Shown here: positions 29,191-39,579 of the stretch, piece after piece
Numbering within the stretch: position 1 is the first letter of the stretch
Layout: every line of letters begins with the position of its first letter
From: an uncultured Lachnospiraceae bacterium
Lineage (GTDB): Bacteria > Bacillota > Clostridia > Lachnospirales > Lachnospiraceae
Length of the DNA: 64,000 bases
Direction of reading: 5' to 3'
Assembly: GCA_947624875.1 (NCBI GenBank)
Contig: CANQMA010000002.1
Coordinates: 1 to 64,000, forward strand
Translations under genes and position numbers: made by a program
Notes under the pieces: generated by a model
Told to the model about the DNA's origin: nothing
The model's input: the letters and a program-made list of their open reading frames with translations, nothing else
The model's database searches: none

Positions 29191-30042
29191 GTGATTAGAT
29201 TGGTAATGGCCACCGTACTGGGAGTTTTGTTTATTATACAGATGAAGGCAGGCGGCAAATATGATTCAATGGTTGAAAATTTAGATCAAAATGAGTATCC
29301 GCTGAAAAGTTTTTATTGCGTTGGATTTGCATGGAACAATACCAAATTCTTGAAAATTCCTGCGGGTGTTTATAGAAAACTGATTAACCAGGCAAGAATT
29401 TTATATGACAGTAAGTATGCACAGTATTATGTACTTGTCCGGTGGGCGCAGATTGTCTCCATGACCCATTTGTTTTTACTTTGCAGTTTGATTATATCGT
29501 CTGTTTTCGATTCCACATTTTTTGCTGTTGTCGGGATAGGAATTACTGTTTTTACAGCATATTCGCTTTTTATAAATATGGATGAGAAGATTAAAAAAAG
29601 AGAAGCAGAGTGTAATGTCGAACTTCCGGAAGTGGTTTCTTCTATGGCCTTGTTGATTAATTCAGGAATGGTATTAAAAGAAGCGTGGAGTACGGTTGCG
29701 TACAGTAAGCAGGGAGAAATATATACGTTAATGCAAAGCGCCTGTATTGATATGCAGAATGGAATGTCGGAAGCAGACGCCATTTACAAGTTTGGAATTC
29801 TGTCCGGATCCACGGAAATAAAAAAATTTACCAGCAATATAGTACAAGGACTGGAAAAAGGAAGTAATGAACTGAGCCACATACTTACCATGCAGTCATC
29901 AGAGATGTGGAATATTAAAAGGCAGTATATGCTTCAAAAAGGAGAAGCGGCAGCATCAAAATTATTAGCGCCGATTGCATGTATTTTTGTTGGAATTATT
30001 ATTATGGTCATTGCCGGAGCAATAGGAATGTTGGCATCTTAA
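29191..30042 (+). CDS. TadC-like type II secretion F domain protein
   Basis: ELPEVVSSMALLINSGMVLKEAWSTVAYSKQGEIYTLMQ; GTG start; follows tadB. Confidence 0.85.
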   Translation: MIRLVMATVLGVLFIIQMKAGGKYDSMVENLDQNEYPLKSFYCVGFAWNNTKFLKIPAGVYRKLINQARILYDSKYAQYYVLVRWAQIVSMTHLFLLCSLIISSVFDSTFFAVVGIGITVFTAYSLFINMDEKIKKREAECNVELPEVVSSMALLINSGMVLKEAWSTVAYSKQGEIYTLMQSACIDMQNGMSEADAIYKFGILSGSTEIKKFTSNIVQGLEKGSNELSHILTMQSSEMWNIKRQYMLQKGEAAASKLLAPIACIFVGIIIMVIAGAIGMLAS

Positions 30043-30077
30043 GATGTTAATATAAATTTTTTAAGGAGGGAAACATT

Positions 30078-30290
30078 ATGGGATTAATTAATGACAAACT
30101 GACGCAGGGTTATATCTGGGCATTAAGCAGGTTGAACTCTTTGTTACATGATGACAATGGGGATACAAATTTTATTTCCATTGCTATTGTTACAGCTATT
30201 GTCGTTGTGCTGGCAGGAATCTTTCTTGCCTTGGGACAAGAGGGCCTGAATGCGGTGAAAGACAAGGTAATGGATTTCATCAACGGTTAA
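30078..30290 (+). CDS. Flp1-like type IVb pilin
   Basis: 70 aa; DDNGDTNFISIAIVTAIVVVLAGIFLALG hydrophobic pilin-like segment; strong RBS aaggaggg; between tadC and prepilin peptidase. Confidence 0.75.
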   Translation: MGLINDKLTQGYIWALSRLNSLLHDDNGDTNFISIAIVTAIVVVLAGIFLALGQEGLNAVKDKVMDFING

Positions 30291-30335
30291 TAAGACAATG
30301 AATTACAAAGGCTACACAAGTTTGAGGAGTAAATC

Positions 30336-31043
30336 ATGACAGGAATCATCACCATCTTATGCTTTATCACTATTCTGATTTTAAATATAACAGCTTACCA
30401 ATATACAAAAAATATTTTATGGAATAGTGGCAATACCAAAAAATGGAATGGAAAAGAAAGCGCTAAGATGGTGATGCACACCTGGGCCGCAGAAATCCGG
30501 GGAATTGATAGAAAAAAATGGACGGTACTGATTGCATTCACGGCGATATCGGATTTTCAAATTTATTATGTGCTGCAAGAAAGTTATTTAACGCAGATTA
30601 AATGCAGGCTGATATTTGTGACGGCAATCTTGTCAGTGTGCGCCATCATAGACTTATATAGTAAAAGAATCCCCAATATTTTAGTACTTTGTGTGCTGGT
30701 CTGCGGCATTCTTTTCTTAGGTGTTGATGCAATCATAGAAAAGAAAACAGAGTATATTGTTACGGGGATAGCTGGCTTTGCTATATGTTTAATTCTGTTA
30801 TTTTTTTTATCACTGATTTCAAAAGGTGGACTGGGAATGGGTGATGTTAAGATAATTTCCGCTGTGGCATTCATAACCGGTTTAGAGACCGCTTTTTATA
30901 TGGTTTTCTTTGGAATGATTATTTGTATGGGTGTTTCAATCTATTTGTTGTTATTTAAAAAGATGAGTAAAAAAGATACGATTCCATTCGGACCGTTTTT
31001 ATATATAGGATTTTTATTGACAGTATTATTTGGAAATTTTTAG
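30336..31043 (+). CDS. A24 family prepilin peptidase (TadV/CpaA-like)
   Basis: AIIDLYSKRIPN and GGLGMGDVKIISAVAF (GxGxGDxK-type) aspartate motifs; multi-TM. Confidence 0.88.
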   Translation: MTGIITILCFITILILNITAYQYTKNILWNSGNTKKWNGKESAKMVMHTWAAEIRGIDRKKWTVLIAFTAISDFQIYYVLQESYLTQIKCRLIFVTAILSVCAIIDLYSKRIPNILVLCVLVCGILFLGVDAIIEKKTEYIVTGIAGFAICLILLFFLSLISKGGLGMGDVKIISAVAFITGLETAFYMVFFGMIICMGVSIYLLLFKKMSKKDTIPFGPFLYIGFLLTVLFGNF

Positions 31044-31050
31044 GACGATT

Positions 31051-32400
31051 ATGAAGAAAATAAGATTTTTATTAGCGCTTGCAATTGTTGCACTGCTAGG
31101 TATCAGCTGGGGAAAATATTTATATGGAAAAGAAAGAACGATGAGCCAGTATAGCAAAAATATCACGCAGGCAGATAACTATATGAAACAAAAGTTATAT
31201 GATCGTGCAATACAAAAATATACAAAAGCAATCGAGTACAAATCTACAGAAAAAAATTGGGAAAAATTGCTTAAGGCATATCAATTGCGGAGTGAAGAAA
31301 CAGATATTTATGGGAAAGAGGCTGCAGACGATTATATTGTGCAGTTAGATAAAGCAATTCATACGATAGAACCAAATGAAGATATGATTTTGGAATTAAC
31401 AGATTCGTATGTTAAAGAAGAAGAGTATGAAGAAGCGCAAAATACGTTAAAATATGCGGAATCAAAAGGCATAAAGAGTAAAGCACTAGAAGAGAAAAAG
31501 GAAGAGATTCGATATATATATACGCTGAATAGTACTAAAATTACATCTTTTTCTTCTTATTCTAATGATAGTTATGCAGTTAATAATGGAAGTTATTGGG
31601 GAATTATTGATAGTGACGGAGAACTGGATCATGAGTTTGAATATAGTTATTTAAGCCAGAGTGGGGAGGATCAGGTAAGAATTATCACCAAAGGGGAAGA
31701 CAGTAGATTGTATGATAAAGAAGACAAGGTGTTAGGAATTTTTGATTTTACGGTTTCTGATGCAGGAACATATGCGGAGAATAAAATTGCTGTAAAAAAT
31801 GGAGAATTTTATTCATATTATAATGCGCTTGCCCAAAAACAGTTTGGTGAATTTGAGCAGGCAGGAACATTTACCGAAGGACTGGCAGCGGTAAAAAAAG
31901 ATGGAAAATGGGGAATAATAGATGAAAAAGGGAAAATAAAAGAAGAATATGCATACGATGAGATTGTTTTAGATAATCAGGGACATTATTGCAACAATGG
32001 CATTATACTCGCAAAAAACAATGGAAAATATAGTATTTATAATGAAAAGTTCAAAAAAATAGGGAAGTTTGAGTGTGAAGAGATAGGGGTTCCTACAGAA
32101 GATAAACTATACGCTTTTATGAAAAATGGAAAATGGGGATTTGTCGATTCTGAAGGAAAAGAGATTATCTCTCCGGAGTATGATGGGGCAAAGAGTTTTT
32201 CAAACGGACTTGCAGCAGTGTGTAAAGATGGAAAGTGGGGATTTATCACAAAGAATAATAAATTAGTAATTGACTATGAGTTTACAGATGCCGATTACTT
32301 TAATGAAAACGGAATATGTATTGTTCAATGTCAGGACCCATACGAAGAATCCGGATATACATGGAAAGTATTAAAATTAGAATTGGGGTTGGAAAAATAA
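31051..32400 (+). CDS. WG-repeat-containing membrane-anchored protein
   Basis: N-terminal TM; TPR-like region; repeats KKDGKWGIIDEKGKIKEEYAYDEI / MKNGKWGFVDSEGKEIISPEYDGA / CKDGKWGFITKNNKLVIDYEF. Confidence 0.88.
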   Translation: MKKIRFLLALAIVALLGISWGKYLYGKERTMSQYSKNITQADNYMKQKLYDRAIQKYTKAIEYKSTEKNWEKLLKAYQLRSEETDIYGKEAADDYIVQLDKAIHTIEPNEDMILELTDSYVKEEEYEEAQNTLKYAESKGIKSKALEEKKEEIRYIYTLNSTKITSFSSYSNDSYAVNNGSYWGIIDSDGELDHEFEYSYLSQSGEDQVRIITKGEDSRLYDKEDKVLGIFDFTVSDAGTYAENKIAVKNGEFYSYYNALAQKQFGEFEQAGTFTEGLAAVKKDGKWGIIDEKGKIKEEYAYDEIVLDNQGHYCNNGIILAKNNGKYSIYNEKFKKIGKFECEEIGVPTEDKLYAFMKNGKWGFVDSEGKEIISPEYDGAKSFSNGLAAVCKDGKWGFITKNNKLVIDYEFTDADYFNENGICIVQCQDPYEESGYTWKVLKLELGLEK

Positions 32401-32459
32401 AATAATAATTTTTTCTTACTATTCAGAATAGCAAATAAAAGTGGAGGGATAAGATTAAG

Positions 32460-33278
32460 ATGAAACGAAAAATTGCGATAGGGCTGGTTTTGGCAATGCT
32501 GTTTTTAAGTGGTTGTAGTGGAAATGAGGATGAAAAGAATTTAGTGAAAAATAGTGAAGAAAATGTAGAAACAAATGTGGACTGTTTCTTTTGGGAGGGG
32601 AGTGAAGTGTACGGATTTGACACGAGTGCTCCCGTGACAGAGACACTGATTATTCCAAAGGAATGTACGAAAGTCCGGTATGCTACATTTTCAGATCAGA
32701 ACAATACGATCAAACATGTCGTATTTGAAAGTGACGACACGGTTGTTGAAGATTCTTTTAATTATCTCGTTAACTTAGAAAGCATAAAACTGCCCGGAAA
32801 CATGAAGGAACTTGTCGGAAACAGCTTTTTGGGATGCGCAAAACTGACTTCTATTGCTCTCCCCAACAGTATTGAAACAATAGGAGATCATGCGTTCAGT
32901 AACTGTACCGGATTGACGCAAATCAATCTTGGGACAGAACTCAAATCCATAGAAGATGCAGCCTTTTTCAATTGTCAAAATCTTCAAGATGTTACATTAC
33001 AGCATGTTGAAAGTATTGGGAACGACGCCTTTTTTTCCTGTGATTCTTTAAAAACAATCAAATTGCCTGAGGGACTCAGATCCATTGGGAAGACAAGTTT
33101 TGCGGATTGTGACAAACTGGAGAGCATTTATCTTCCTGAAAGTTTAGAAAATATTGATGGCACGGCGCTTGCACAGACGCATACAGTGACGGTTTATGTA
33201 AAGAAAGACAGTTATGCGGATAAAGAATTTGATACCGGATATGGAACGGCTGGAGGGCTTGTTAAAAAATATTATTAA
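32460..33278 (+). CDS. BspA-type leucine-rich-repeat (LRR_5) lipoprotein
   Basis: Lipobox LFLSGC; repeats ...IETIGDHAFSNCTGLTQINLGTELKSIEDAAFFNCQNLQDVTL. Confidence 0.9.
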   Translation: MKRKIAIGLVLAMLFLSGCSGNEDEKNLVKNSEENVETNVDCFFWEGSEVYGFDTSAPVTETLIIPKECTKVRYATFSDQNNTIKHVVFESDDTVVEDSFNYLVNLESIKLPGNMKELVGNSFLGCAKLTSIALPNSIETIGDHAFSNCTGLTQINLGTELKSIEDAAFFNCQNLQDVTLQHVESIGNDAFFSCDSLKTIKLPEGLRSIGKTSFADCDKLESIYLPESLENIDGTALAQTHTVTVYVKKDSYADKEFDTGYGTAGGLVKKYY

Positions 33279-33295
33279 ATGTAAAGAGGTAAAAC

Positions 33296-33931
33296 ATGGA
33301 AAAGCGGACGAATGATTCAGGAGAACTGATGATTGAGTCATCAATCATTATTTCCATAACGATGGTGGTTTTAGTAGCGATGATAGGGCTGGGGTTTTAT
33401 TTGTACCAAAAAGCAATGGTTAATACCGTCGCGAGTGAAACTGCAGTATATATTGCTAAAAACTATAAATATACAACGTTAAATAAGCTGGATGATGAAA
33501 TCGTCAATACTTCGCAAATGAAAAATTTAAAAAAATATCGGGCGTATTTTTCCTTATCAAATAAAAATAAAACAAAAGAATATGTAAACAGAAGGTCAAA
33601 GGTAACAAGCTTTGGCAATGAGATGGCAGATATTGAGAAGTTAGAAATCAAACGAGATAACATAGGACGACAGCGGGTAGAATTAAAAATATCTGTCAAT
33701 GCAAATATTATATTTGAAAATGTCCTCGTCAGTATAGGACTGATAGACCGTAATCCAAAAATATATTCAACCGCATATGCGGAATGTGTTGATTTGACCG
33801 GTTATAACAGTCAGGTCAATTTTGTGAACTATTTGGGAAATGGTATCGAAAAAGGTAGATTTGGTCAAATATATAATAATGTGAGTACAACAATTCAAAA
33901 TATCAAATCCATTATAGATAAATTGTTATAA
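33296..33931 (+). CDS. TadE/pilin-like pseudopilin
   Basis: NDSGELMIESSIIISITMVVLVAMIGLGFYLYQKAMV hydrophobic segment preceded by G-E; in the Tad operon. Confidence 0.6.
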   Translation: MEKRTNDSGELMIESSIIISITMVVLVAMIGLGFYLYQKAMVNTVASETAVYIAKNYKYTTLNKLDDEIVNTSQMKNLKKYRAYFSLSNKNKTKEYVNRRSKVTSFGNEMADIEKLEIKRDNIGRQRVELKISVNANIIFENVLVSIGLIDRNPKIYSTAYAECVDLTGYNSQVNFVNYLGNGIEKGRFGQIYNNVSTTIQNIKSIIDKLL

Positions 33932-33944
33932 AGAGGACAGAAAG

Positions 33945-36545
33945 ATGATTTTCAAAAAGAAAATAAAATATCGATATATTAAAAAAACAAAGGGTATCAT
34001 ATCTATTTTTTTGTGTCTCATTTTAACTCCATGTCTGACATTAGTGAGTTCATTAATTGAATATAGCAGATATCAAAATGCAGTCCAAACGACAAAAGAA
34101 GTGGTAAGTGTTTCTACAACTTCAACGTTATCGAATTATGATCAATATGTTAATAACCGCTTTGGACTGATGTCGGTATCTCAGGATATGAATATTGATA
34201 CGACATTTAAAAAATATAATCAAAATAATGTGAGATTAATGGGGGAAGCAGTCGATTTAGATTTAAATGATACAAATGCATCAGGAGCAGCGCCGCTGTC
34301 AGACCGGGGAATTATGCGCCAGCAGATAGTCGATTTTGGAGAGACTACTGTTCTTGCACATAGCGCTTTAAAAGACCTGAATATAGAAGATATTATAAAG
34401 CGGTTAGAAGATTCAAAAATAATAACAAACTTAGATAAAATTACTTCAAGTACAGCTGATTTGACCGGTGCAGTAAAGGATTTGGTAGAAGAAGGGGAGA
34501 CTTTTGTAAAAAAAATTAAAGATGTTGAGACAAAACTGAACGATGTTTCGACTAAAGAAAAAGATTTTGTCAAAAAGGTTCACAGTCTTTTACAGACAAT
34601 CAAAAAAAGTAAAAATGATCTATCAATAGAGTATGAAAAAGATACACAAGTAGTGAACATTCAATATACTGGCGATGAACAGATAAAATCTCTAAATGAC
34701 TATATTTATAGTTTATATGCAAAAAAAATTGACGAATTAATCACAGCGGGCATTGCATTAAAGAAAAGTTTAAATAGTGCATCCAGCGCAATTAATTCTT
34801 TAAGTAGTGCTTACGACAACCTAAAAGAGAAAGTGGACACTGCAAAAGATAAACTGAATAGTTTAACAAATTTATCTGAAGGTGATGGGAACAAAACGGA
34901 ATCAGAAAAAAATGTCATGCAGTCTGTTGAAAAAGGAAGTGACGTCTTAAAAAAAATTGTTGAGGAGATTTCAAAAACTGTACAGGAACAGGGAGAAAAA
35001 TTAAAAGAAGATACAATTAAAAATATTAAAGATGCAATTTCAGATACGATTGAACGAATCAAGACGGATGTGGGAATTGGTGGCGCGATTAATAAATTAA
35101 AAAATCTGTCGGTAGATGGGAAAATCAAAGTTATCAAAAATCTTCTTAAAGGTGACTTTAAGGGAACCATTTCCTCATTTCTTCCAGAGGGTTTTGCCAG
35201 TTTTAACAGCGCTGTAAAGACGGTGACGAAAGCAGTAAACGATGCAATTACAAAGGCAGCGGGTGATTTCAAAACCAAAGCCGAGTCTTCAATTAAGAAT
35301 GGATTGAAGGAGCTGTTAGAGACGGTACAAAAGTTGTTTCATTTAGACGTCTGTTTTAATGGAAACCTGAATGCTGTGCTCAGCGATGGTTGCTTCAGCC
35401 AATTAATCGGTGAAGAAAGCCCAAACCCATATGTCACAATGCTAAACGGAGTTAGCGGAATATTTTCCAATACTAAAGATTTTATAGAATCAATGGGAAG
35501 TTTTAAGTTTGTAGAAGCACTAAAGGCAATAAAAAAAGTATATGACTCCATCAGTACTGTATTGAAAGCCATGGGACAATTTATCAGAGATACTGTAAGT
35601 AATATATCCAGATTATTTGGCTATATTACTGGGGATATTGGGGCATTATACGAAGATTATATCATTGATGCTTATGCAGTACATAATTTTCCAAATCGAC
35701 TCAACTATAATTCGGGAGCCTCTTTGACAACTTTTGATTTTAATAAAATTCCTTATTCAGGCGGTTCAAACACTTCCATGTTGCCATCTTCCCTCTTGGG
35801 TATAAGCAGTTTATTTGACACACTAAGTGGAAAATCAGGAGAAGACAATATGTTTTGTGGCGCGGAATTAGAGTATATTCTTGCAGGAACAAAATCAGAA
35901 ATCTGTAATCAGGCCATTTCATTTATGAACCTATACATGCTAAGACTGATTTTAGACCTTGTGCCAATTTTTACTGACGAAGGAGTCAATGCAATGGCGG
36001 CTTCCGCAACCATTGCCGCATGGATTGTATACATTGCAGTTATTTTGGGTGAACCATTTTGCGATACAGTCATTCTTGTCAATGGCGGAGAAAGTTACTT
36101 GTTTAAAGGTAAATGTTATCTATCACCTACCGGCATTGTCGATCTTGGAAAAGATATTGCGTCTCTGGCAACAGAGAACGAAACAGTGAAAAATGAATTA
36201 ACAAATTATTTTGGAAACTCATTACAAAGAAAAATGAATCAACTGGCGGGCGGAGGAACATTTACAGGGAAGGATGGCAGATTCAAAGCAGATTATCAAA
36301 CACATATGCTGCTATCCTTGCTGCTCTCTGCAGATCCTGAAGATACATTGGTAAGAATAGCGAATATTATTCATATGGAATCCAAACAGTATTATAAAAA
36401 AGACGGAAAGAGTTTTAGCATTAAGAAGGCATATACTGCAGTTAAGTCAAATACAGACGTTACATTTAATGCATTCATAGATATTTTTAAATTTAATGGG
36501 TCTTCGATGTTTAATAAAACATTATTGGAGCAAAGAGGTTACTAA
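33945..36545 (+). CDS. DUF5702-like Tad-associated protein
   Basis: KKTKGIISIFLCLILTPCLTLVSSLIEYSRYQNA N-terminal TM typical of TadG/DUF5702-like proteins in Clostridia; long coiled-coil region; 866 aa. Confidence 0.7.
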   Translation: MIFKKKIKYRYIKKTKGIISIFLCLILTPCLTLVSSLIEYSRYQNAVQTTKEVVSVSTTSTLSNYDQYVNNRFGLMSVSQDMNIDTTFKKYNQNNVRLMGEAVDLDLNDTNASGAAPLSDRGIMRQQIVDFGETTVLAHSALKDLNIEDIIKRLEDSKIITNLDKITSSTADLTGAVKDLVEEGETFVKKIKDVETKLNDVSTKEKDFVKKVHSLLQTIKKSKNDLSIEYEKDTQVVNIQYTGDEQIKSLNDYIYSLYAKKIDELITAGIALKKSLNSASSAINSLSSAYDNLKEKVDTAKDKLNSLTNLSEGDGNKTESEKNVMQSVEKGSDVLKKIVEEISKTVQEQGEKLKEDTIKNIKDAISDTIERIKTDVGIGGAINKLKNLSVDGKIKVIKNLLKGDFKGTISSFLPEGFASFNSAVKTVTKAVNDAITKAAGDFKTKAESSIKNGLKELLETVQKLFHLDVCFNGNLNAVLSDGCFSQLIGEESPNPYVTMLNGVSGIFSNTKDFIESMGSFKFVEALKAIKKVYDSISTVLKAMGQFIRDTVSNISRLFGYITGDIGALYEDYIIDAYAVHNFPNRLNYNSGASLTTFDFNKIPYSGGSNTSMLPSSLLGISSLFDTLSGKSGEDNMFCGAELEYILAGTKSEICNQAISFMNLYMLRLILDLVPIFTDEGVNAMAASATIAAWIVYIAVILGEPFCDTVILVNGGESYLFKGKCYLSPTGIVDLGKDIASLATENETVKNELTNYFGNSLQRKMNQLAGGGTFTGKDGRFKADYQTHMLLSLLLSADPEDTLVRIANIIHMESKQYYKKDGKSFSIKKAYTAVKSNTDVTFNAFIDIFKFNGSSMFNKTLLEQRGY

Positions 36546-37118
36546 ATGAATAATAAAAGGAGCATTACCGTGAAAAAAAATGAAAGAGGTTCCGTAACAT
36601 TAGAAGCTAGTTTAGTTTTGCCGATATTTATTTTCATTTTTCTATTTTGTTATGGAATCCTGATGATGTTTTCCGGTCAGCAACTAATATCACATGCTCT
36701 TTTGCAGAGCGCCGAGAGTTTGTCATTGGATTCATTTGCATCAGAAAAAATTGGAGATACAGGTTTGGAAAGTGCAAAAAGTGCAGTAAATATGTTGTAT
36801 GAAAGCATTATAAGCAATTCCGAAAACAAAGAATATTTTTCATCTAATGAGAAATGGTATAGCGGTGCGGATGTTAGCGAGGAAGCAAAAAAAAGATTTT
36901 TGGGATATTTTTCCGGCGGAGACGAATCAAAAGCTGCATCGGTTCTTTCGATTGTAGGAATTAATGACGGATGGAGCGGGATGACATTTCATGACAGTTA
37001 TATAACAGATGATGGAGATCTTCATGTCATAGTAAACTACGAACAAAAATTTTTATTTGATTTTGGTGGATTGACAGTTTTTGATAGGAAAATGGAAGTC
37101 ATTGCACATATGTGGTAG
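36546..37118 (+). CDS. TadE-like pseudopilin
   Basis: NERGSVTLEASLVLPIFIFIFLFCYGILMMFSGQQ (G-S-V-T-L-E-A motif). Confidence 0.85.
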   Translation: MNNKRSITVKKNERGSVTLEASLVLPIFIFIFLFCYGILMMFSGQQLISHALLQSAESLSLDSFASEKIGDTGLESAKSAVNMLYESIISNSENKEYFSSNEKWYSGADVSEEAKKRFLGYFSGGDESKAASVLSIVGINDGWSGMTFHDSYITDDGDLHVIVNYEQKFLFDFGGLTVFDRKMEVIAHMW

Positions 37119-37131
37119 AGGAAAGAACATA

Positions 37132-38775
37132 ATGAATAAAGATAAATTTTACATTGAAAATCAGGGAATATATACATATTTAACATATCAGTTATCCATC
37201 AATGACGATGTGGACACGATGGGACTTGGGATGATTACAAACAATCAGATCAATGGAATTGCCCCGGTCATATATACACAGATGGATCAGGATATTTTTC
37301 TGAAATACAATATTTCGGCAAGGGTATCTGTCAGTGACTTTTTTTCCGGCATGGTCAATCGAAAAAGACTGCTGGGTGTTTTTGCAAGTATTATGGATGC
37401 CATTATATCTGCTGAAGAATACATGATTGACTATGGGAACCTTCTTTTTGATTTAGATTACATCTATGTAGACGTCAGCACAAATAAAGCGGAAATGATA
37501 TGTGTTCCCATTATGAATAAAGAAATAGAAGGGGTAGACTTAGAACTTTTCTTTAAAAATATCATGTTTTCTACACAGTTTGATCAGACAGAAAATAGTG
37601 ATTATGTTGCAAAAATCATGAATTATTTGAACAGTTCACCAACGTTAAACCCGGTTGAATTTAAATTGATGATCAATCAATTGCAGAATGAGCATGGGAA
37701 AAATAATTTCAATCAGTCAGCGGCGCGCCGGCAGACAGCGCAAGTTGAAACAGGAACAAGACCACAGAAAGCAGAATCCGTCCCGCCAACACCGGCTTCT
37801 GCAAGCCCGGTGAATACACAGCCAGCGCAGGCAAACAGTCATAAACAACTGACTCCGCAGATGAAACCAGAGTTTCAGGGAAATGTGAACCCTGAGGTTA
37901 ATTCGCAGATAGACGAAATACAGAACAAGGGAAAAAAGAAAAATAAAAACAAAAAGAAGCAAACGGTAATCAGTGAAAACGTACCTATTTCAAATATAAA
38001 TGTGCCAAATCAAGAAACAACACGGCAAAGCGTGGAAAACATACAGAATAATCACGAAAAACGGATGTCATGGTTTTATCTGATGCAGCATTACAATAAG
38101 GAAAATGCAGCAATATATAAAGCACAGAAGGCAAATAAGAAAGCGGGAATAGTTCCGCCGCAGGCAAATGGGATTCCATCAAAAATGCCGGACAGTTATC
38201 AAACAATGAACAAGGTTCCGGTGAAGACACCGCCATTACAAAAACCGGATATCGGAATGAATATGCCCGGGCGCGGTATGGATGCTGTTCAAAGAACTGA
38301 GAAAGATTCTATGGTGAATTCCGCCATGGATAGAAATGTAATCAATGTTCAGGGAGCGCAGCAGGAACATACACTCGGACAGACAAAAGCTAATTTCGGA
38401 GAGACAGTTGTGTTGAATCAGGGAATGTCTAATGCGGGAGAGACAACTGTTTTAGGCGCCGGAGTACAGCAGATGGAAATTGTTCCGTTTTTAATCCGTT
38501 CCAAAAATAATGAAAAGATACTACTGAATAAGCCGGTATTTCGTATCGGTAAAGAAAAAAGTTATGTGGATTATTTTGTGAGCGATAATCCGGCGGTTAG
38601 CAGAAGCCATGCCAATATCATCACAAGAGAAAAAGACTATTTTATCATTGACACAAATTCTAAAAACCATACTTATGTGAATGGAAACATGATTCAAAGC
38701 AATACAGAAGTAAAAATTACACATGGAACGAAAATCCGGCTTGCAAATGAGGATTTTATATTTAACCTTTATTAA
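37132..38775 (+). CDS. DUF6382-like / FHA domain protein
   Basis: C-terminal FHA: FRIGKEKSYVDYFVSDNPAVSRSHANIITREKDYFIIDTNSKNHTYVNGNMI; Q/P/N-rich linker; ATG 37132 with RBS agagga. Confidence 0.88.
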   Translation: MNKDKFYIENQGIYTYLTYQLSINDDVDTMGLGMITNNQINGIAPVIYTQMDQDIFLKYNISARVSVSDFFSGMVNRKRLLGVFASIMDAIISAEEYMIDYGNLLFDLDYIYVDVSTNKAEMICVPIMNKEIEGVDLELFFKNIMFSTQFDQTENSDYVAKIMNYLNSSPTLNPVEFKLMINQLQNEHGKNNFNQSAARRQTAQVETGTRPQKAESVPPTPASASPVNTQPAQANSHKQLTPQMKPEFQGNVNPEVNSQIDEIQNKGKKKNKNKKKQTVISENVPISNINVPNQETTRQSVENIQNNHEKRMSWFYLMQHYNKENAAIYKAQKANKKAGIVPPQANGIPSKMPDSYQTMNKVPVKTPPLQKPDIGMNMPGRGMDAVQRTEKDSMVNSAMDRNVINVQGAQQEHTLGQTKANFGETVVLNQGMSNAGETTVLGAGVQQMEIVPFLIRSKNNEKILLNKPVFRIGKEKSYVDYFVSDNPAVSRSHANIITREKDYFIIDTNSKNHTYVNGNMIQSNTEVKITHGTKIRLANEDFIFNLY

Positions 38776-38803
38776 CACCTGAGAAGAATTTGATGGAGAA
38801 AAA

Positions 38804-39571
38804 ATGAATTTTGTAATTTCAGCGACAACAGATATAGGAATAAGAAAAAAGACAAATCAGGACAGCCTGTCCGTGAAAACAATTCAGACAAATCAGGGAA
38901 GAATGGTTTTTGCAGTTCTCTGTGATGGGATGGGAGGATTGCAGCGGGGCGAGGTGGCAAGCGCCGCCCTGATTCATGCTTTCAACCAGTGGGTTACAGA
39001 ACAATTGCCTTCATTGTGTAATGCGCCGATAGAAGATTACATCATTCGGGAACAATGGATGGAGATTGCAGCCAAAATGAATGAAGAAATCAAACGGTAT
39101 GGAAATTATCATCAGGTGCAGCTGGGAACAACACTGGTTGCAATATTGATTACTGAAAAAAGGTATTACATCATCAATGTAGGAGATTCCAGAGCATATG
39201 AAATAAAAGATGAACTGATTCAATTGACGAAGGATCAGACTTTCGTAGAGCGAGAAGTTCAATTGGGGAATATGACAAGAGAACAAGCTGAAAAAGACAG
39301 TAGAAAAAATGTCTTATTACAATGTGTCGGCGCATCTCCGGAAGTATATCCGGAAATGTTTTTTGGAGATACAAAGCAAGATGCTGTATATATGCTCTGT
39401 TCAGACGGATTTAGACATGAAATCAGTACGGATGAAATATTCAATGGGTTCAAACCGGACAATCTATTAAATGAGTTGGATATGGAACGCAATGCGCGTC
39501 GGTTAATTGATATAAACAAGCAGAGACAGGAAACAGATAATATTTCAGTGGTTCTGGTCAGAACCTTTTAG
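38804..39571 (+). CDS. PP2C-family serine/threonine phosphatase
   Basis: TDIGIRKKTNQDSLSV, VLCDGMGGLQRGEVAS, NVGDSRAYEI, CSDGFRHEI, ETDNISVVLV. Confidence 0.93.
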   Translation: MNFVISATTDIGIRKKTNQDSLSVKTIQTNQGRMVFAVLCDGMGGLQRGEVASAALIHAFNQWVTEQLPSLCNAPIEDYIIREQWMEIAAKMNEEIKRYGNYHQVQLGTTLVAILITEKRYYIINVGDSRAYEIKDELIQLTKDQTFVEREVQLGNMTREQAEKDSRKNVLLQCVGASPEVYPEMFFGDTKQDAVYMLCSDGFRHEISTDEIFNGFKPDNLLNELDMERNARRLIDINKQRQETDNISVVLVRTF

Positions 39572-39579
39572 GAGAGAAC

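Noticed and set aside
35959-36189. 76-aa + strand ORF inside the DUF5702-like gene
   Set aside because: Out-of-frame reading of a well-supported 866-aa ORF.
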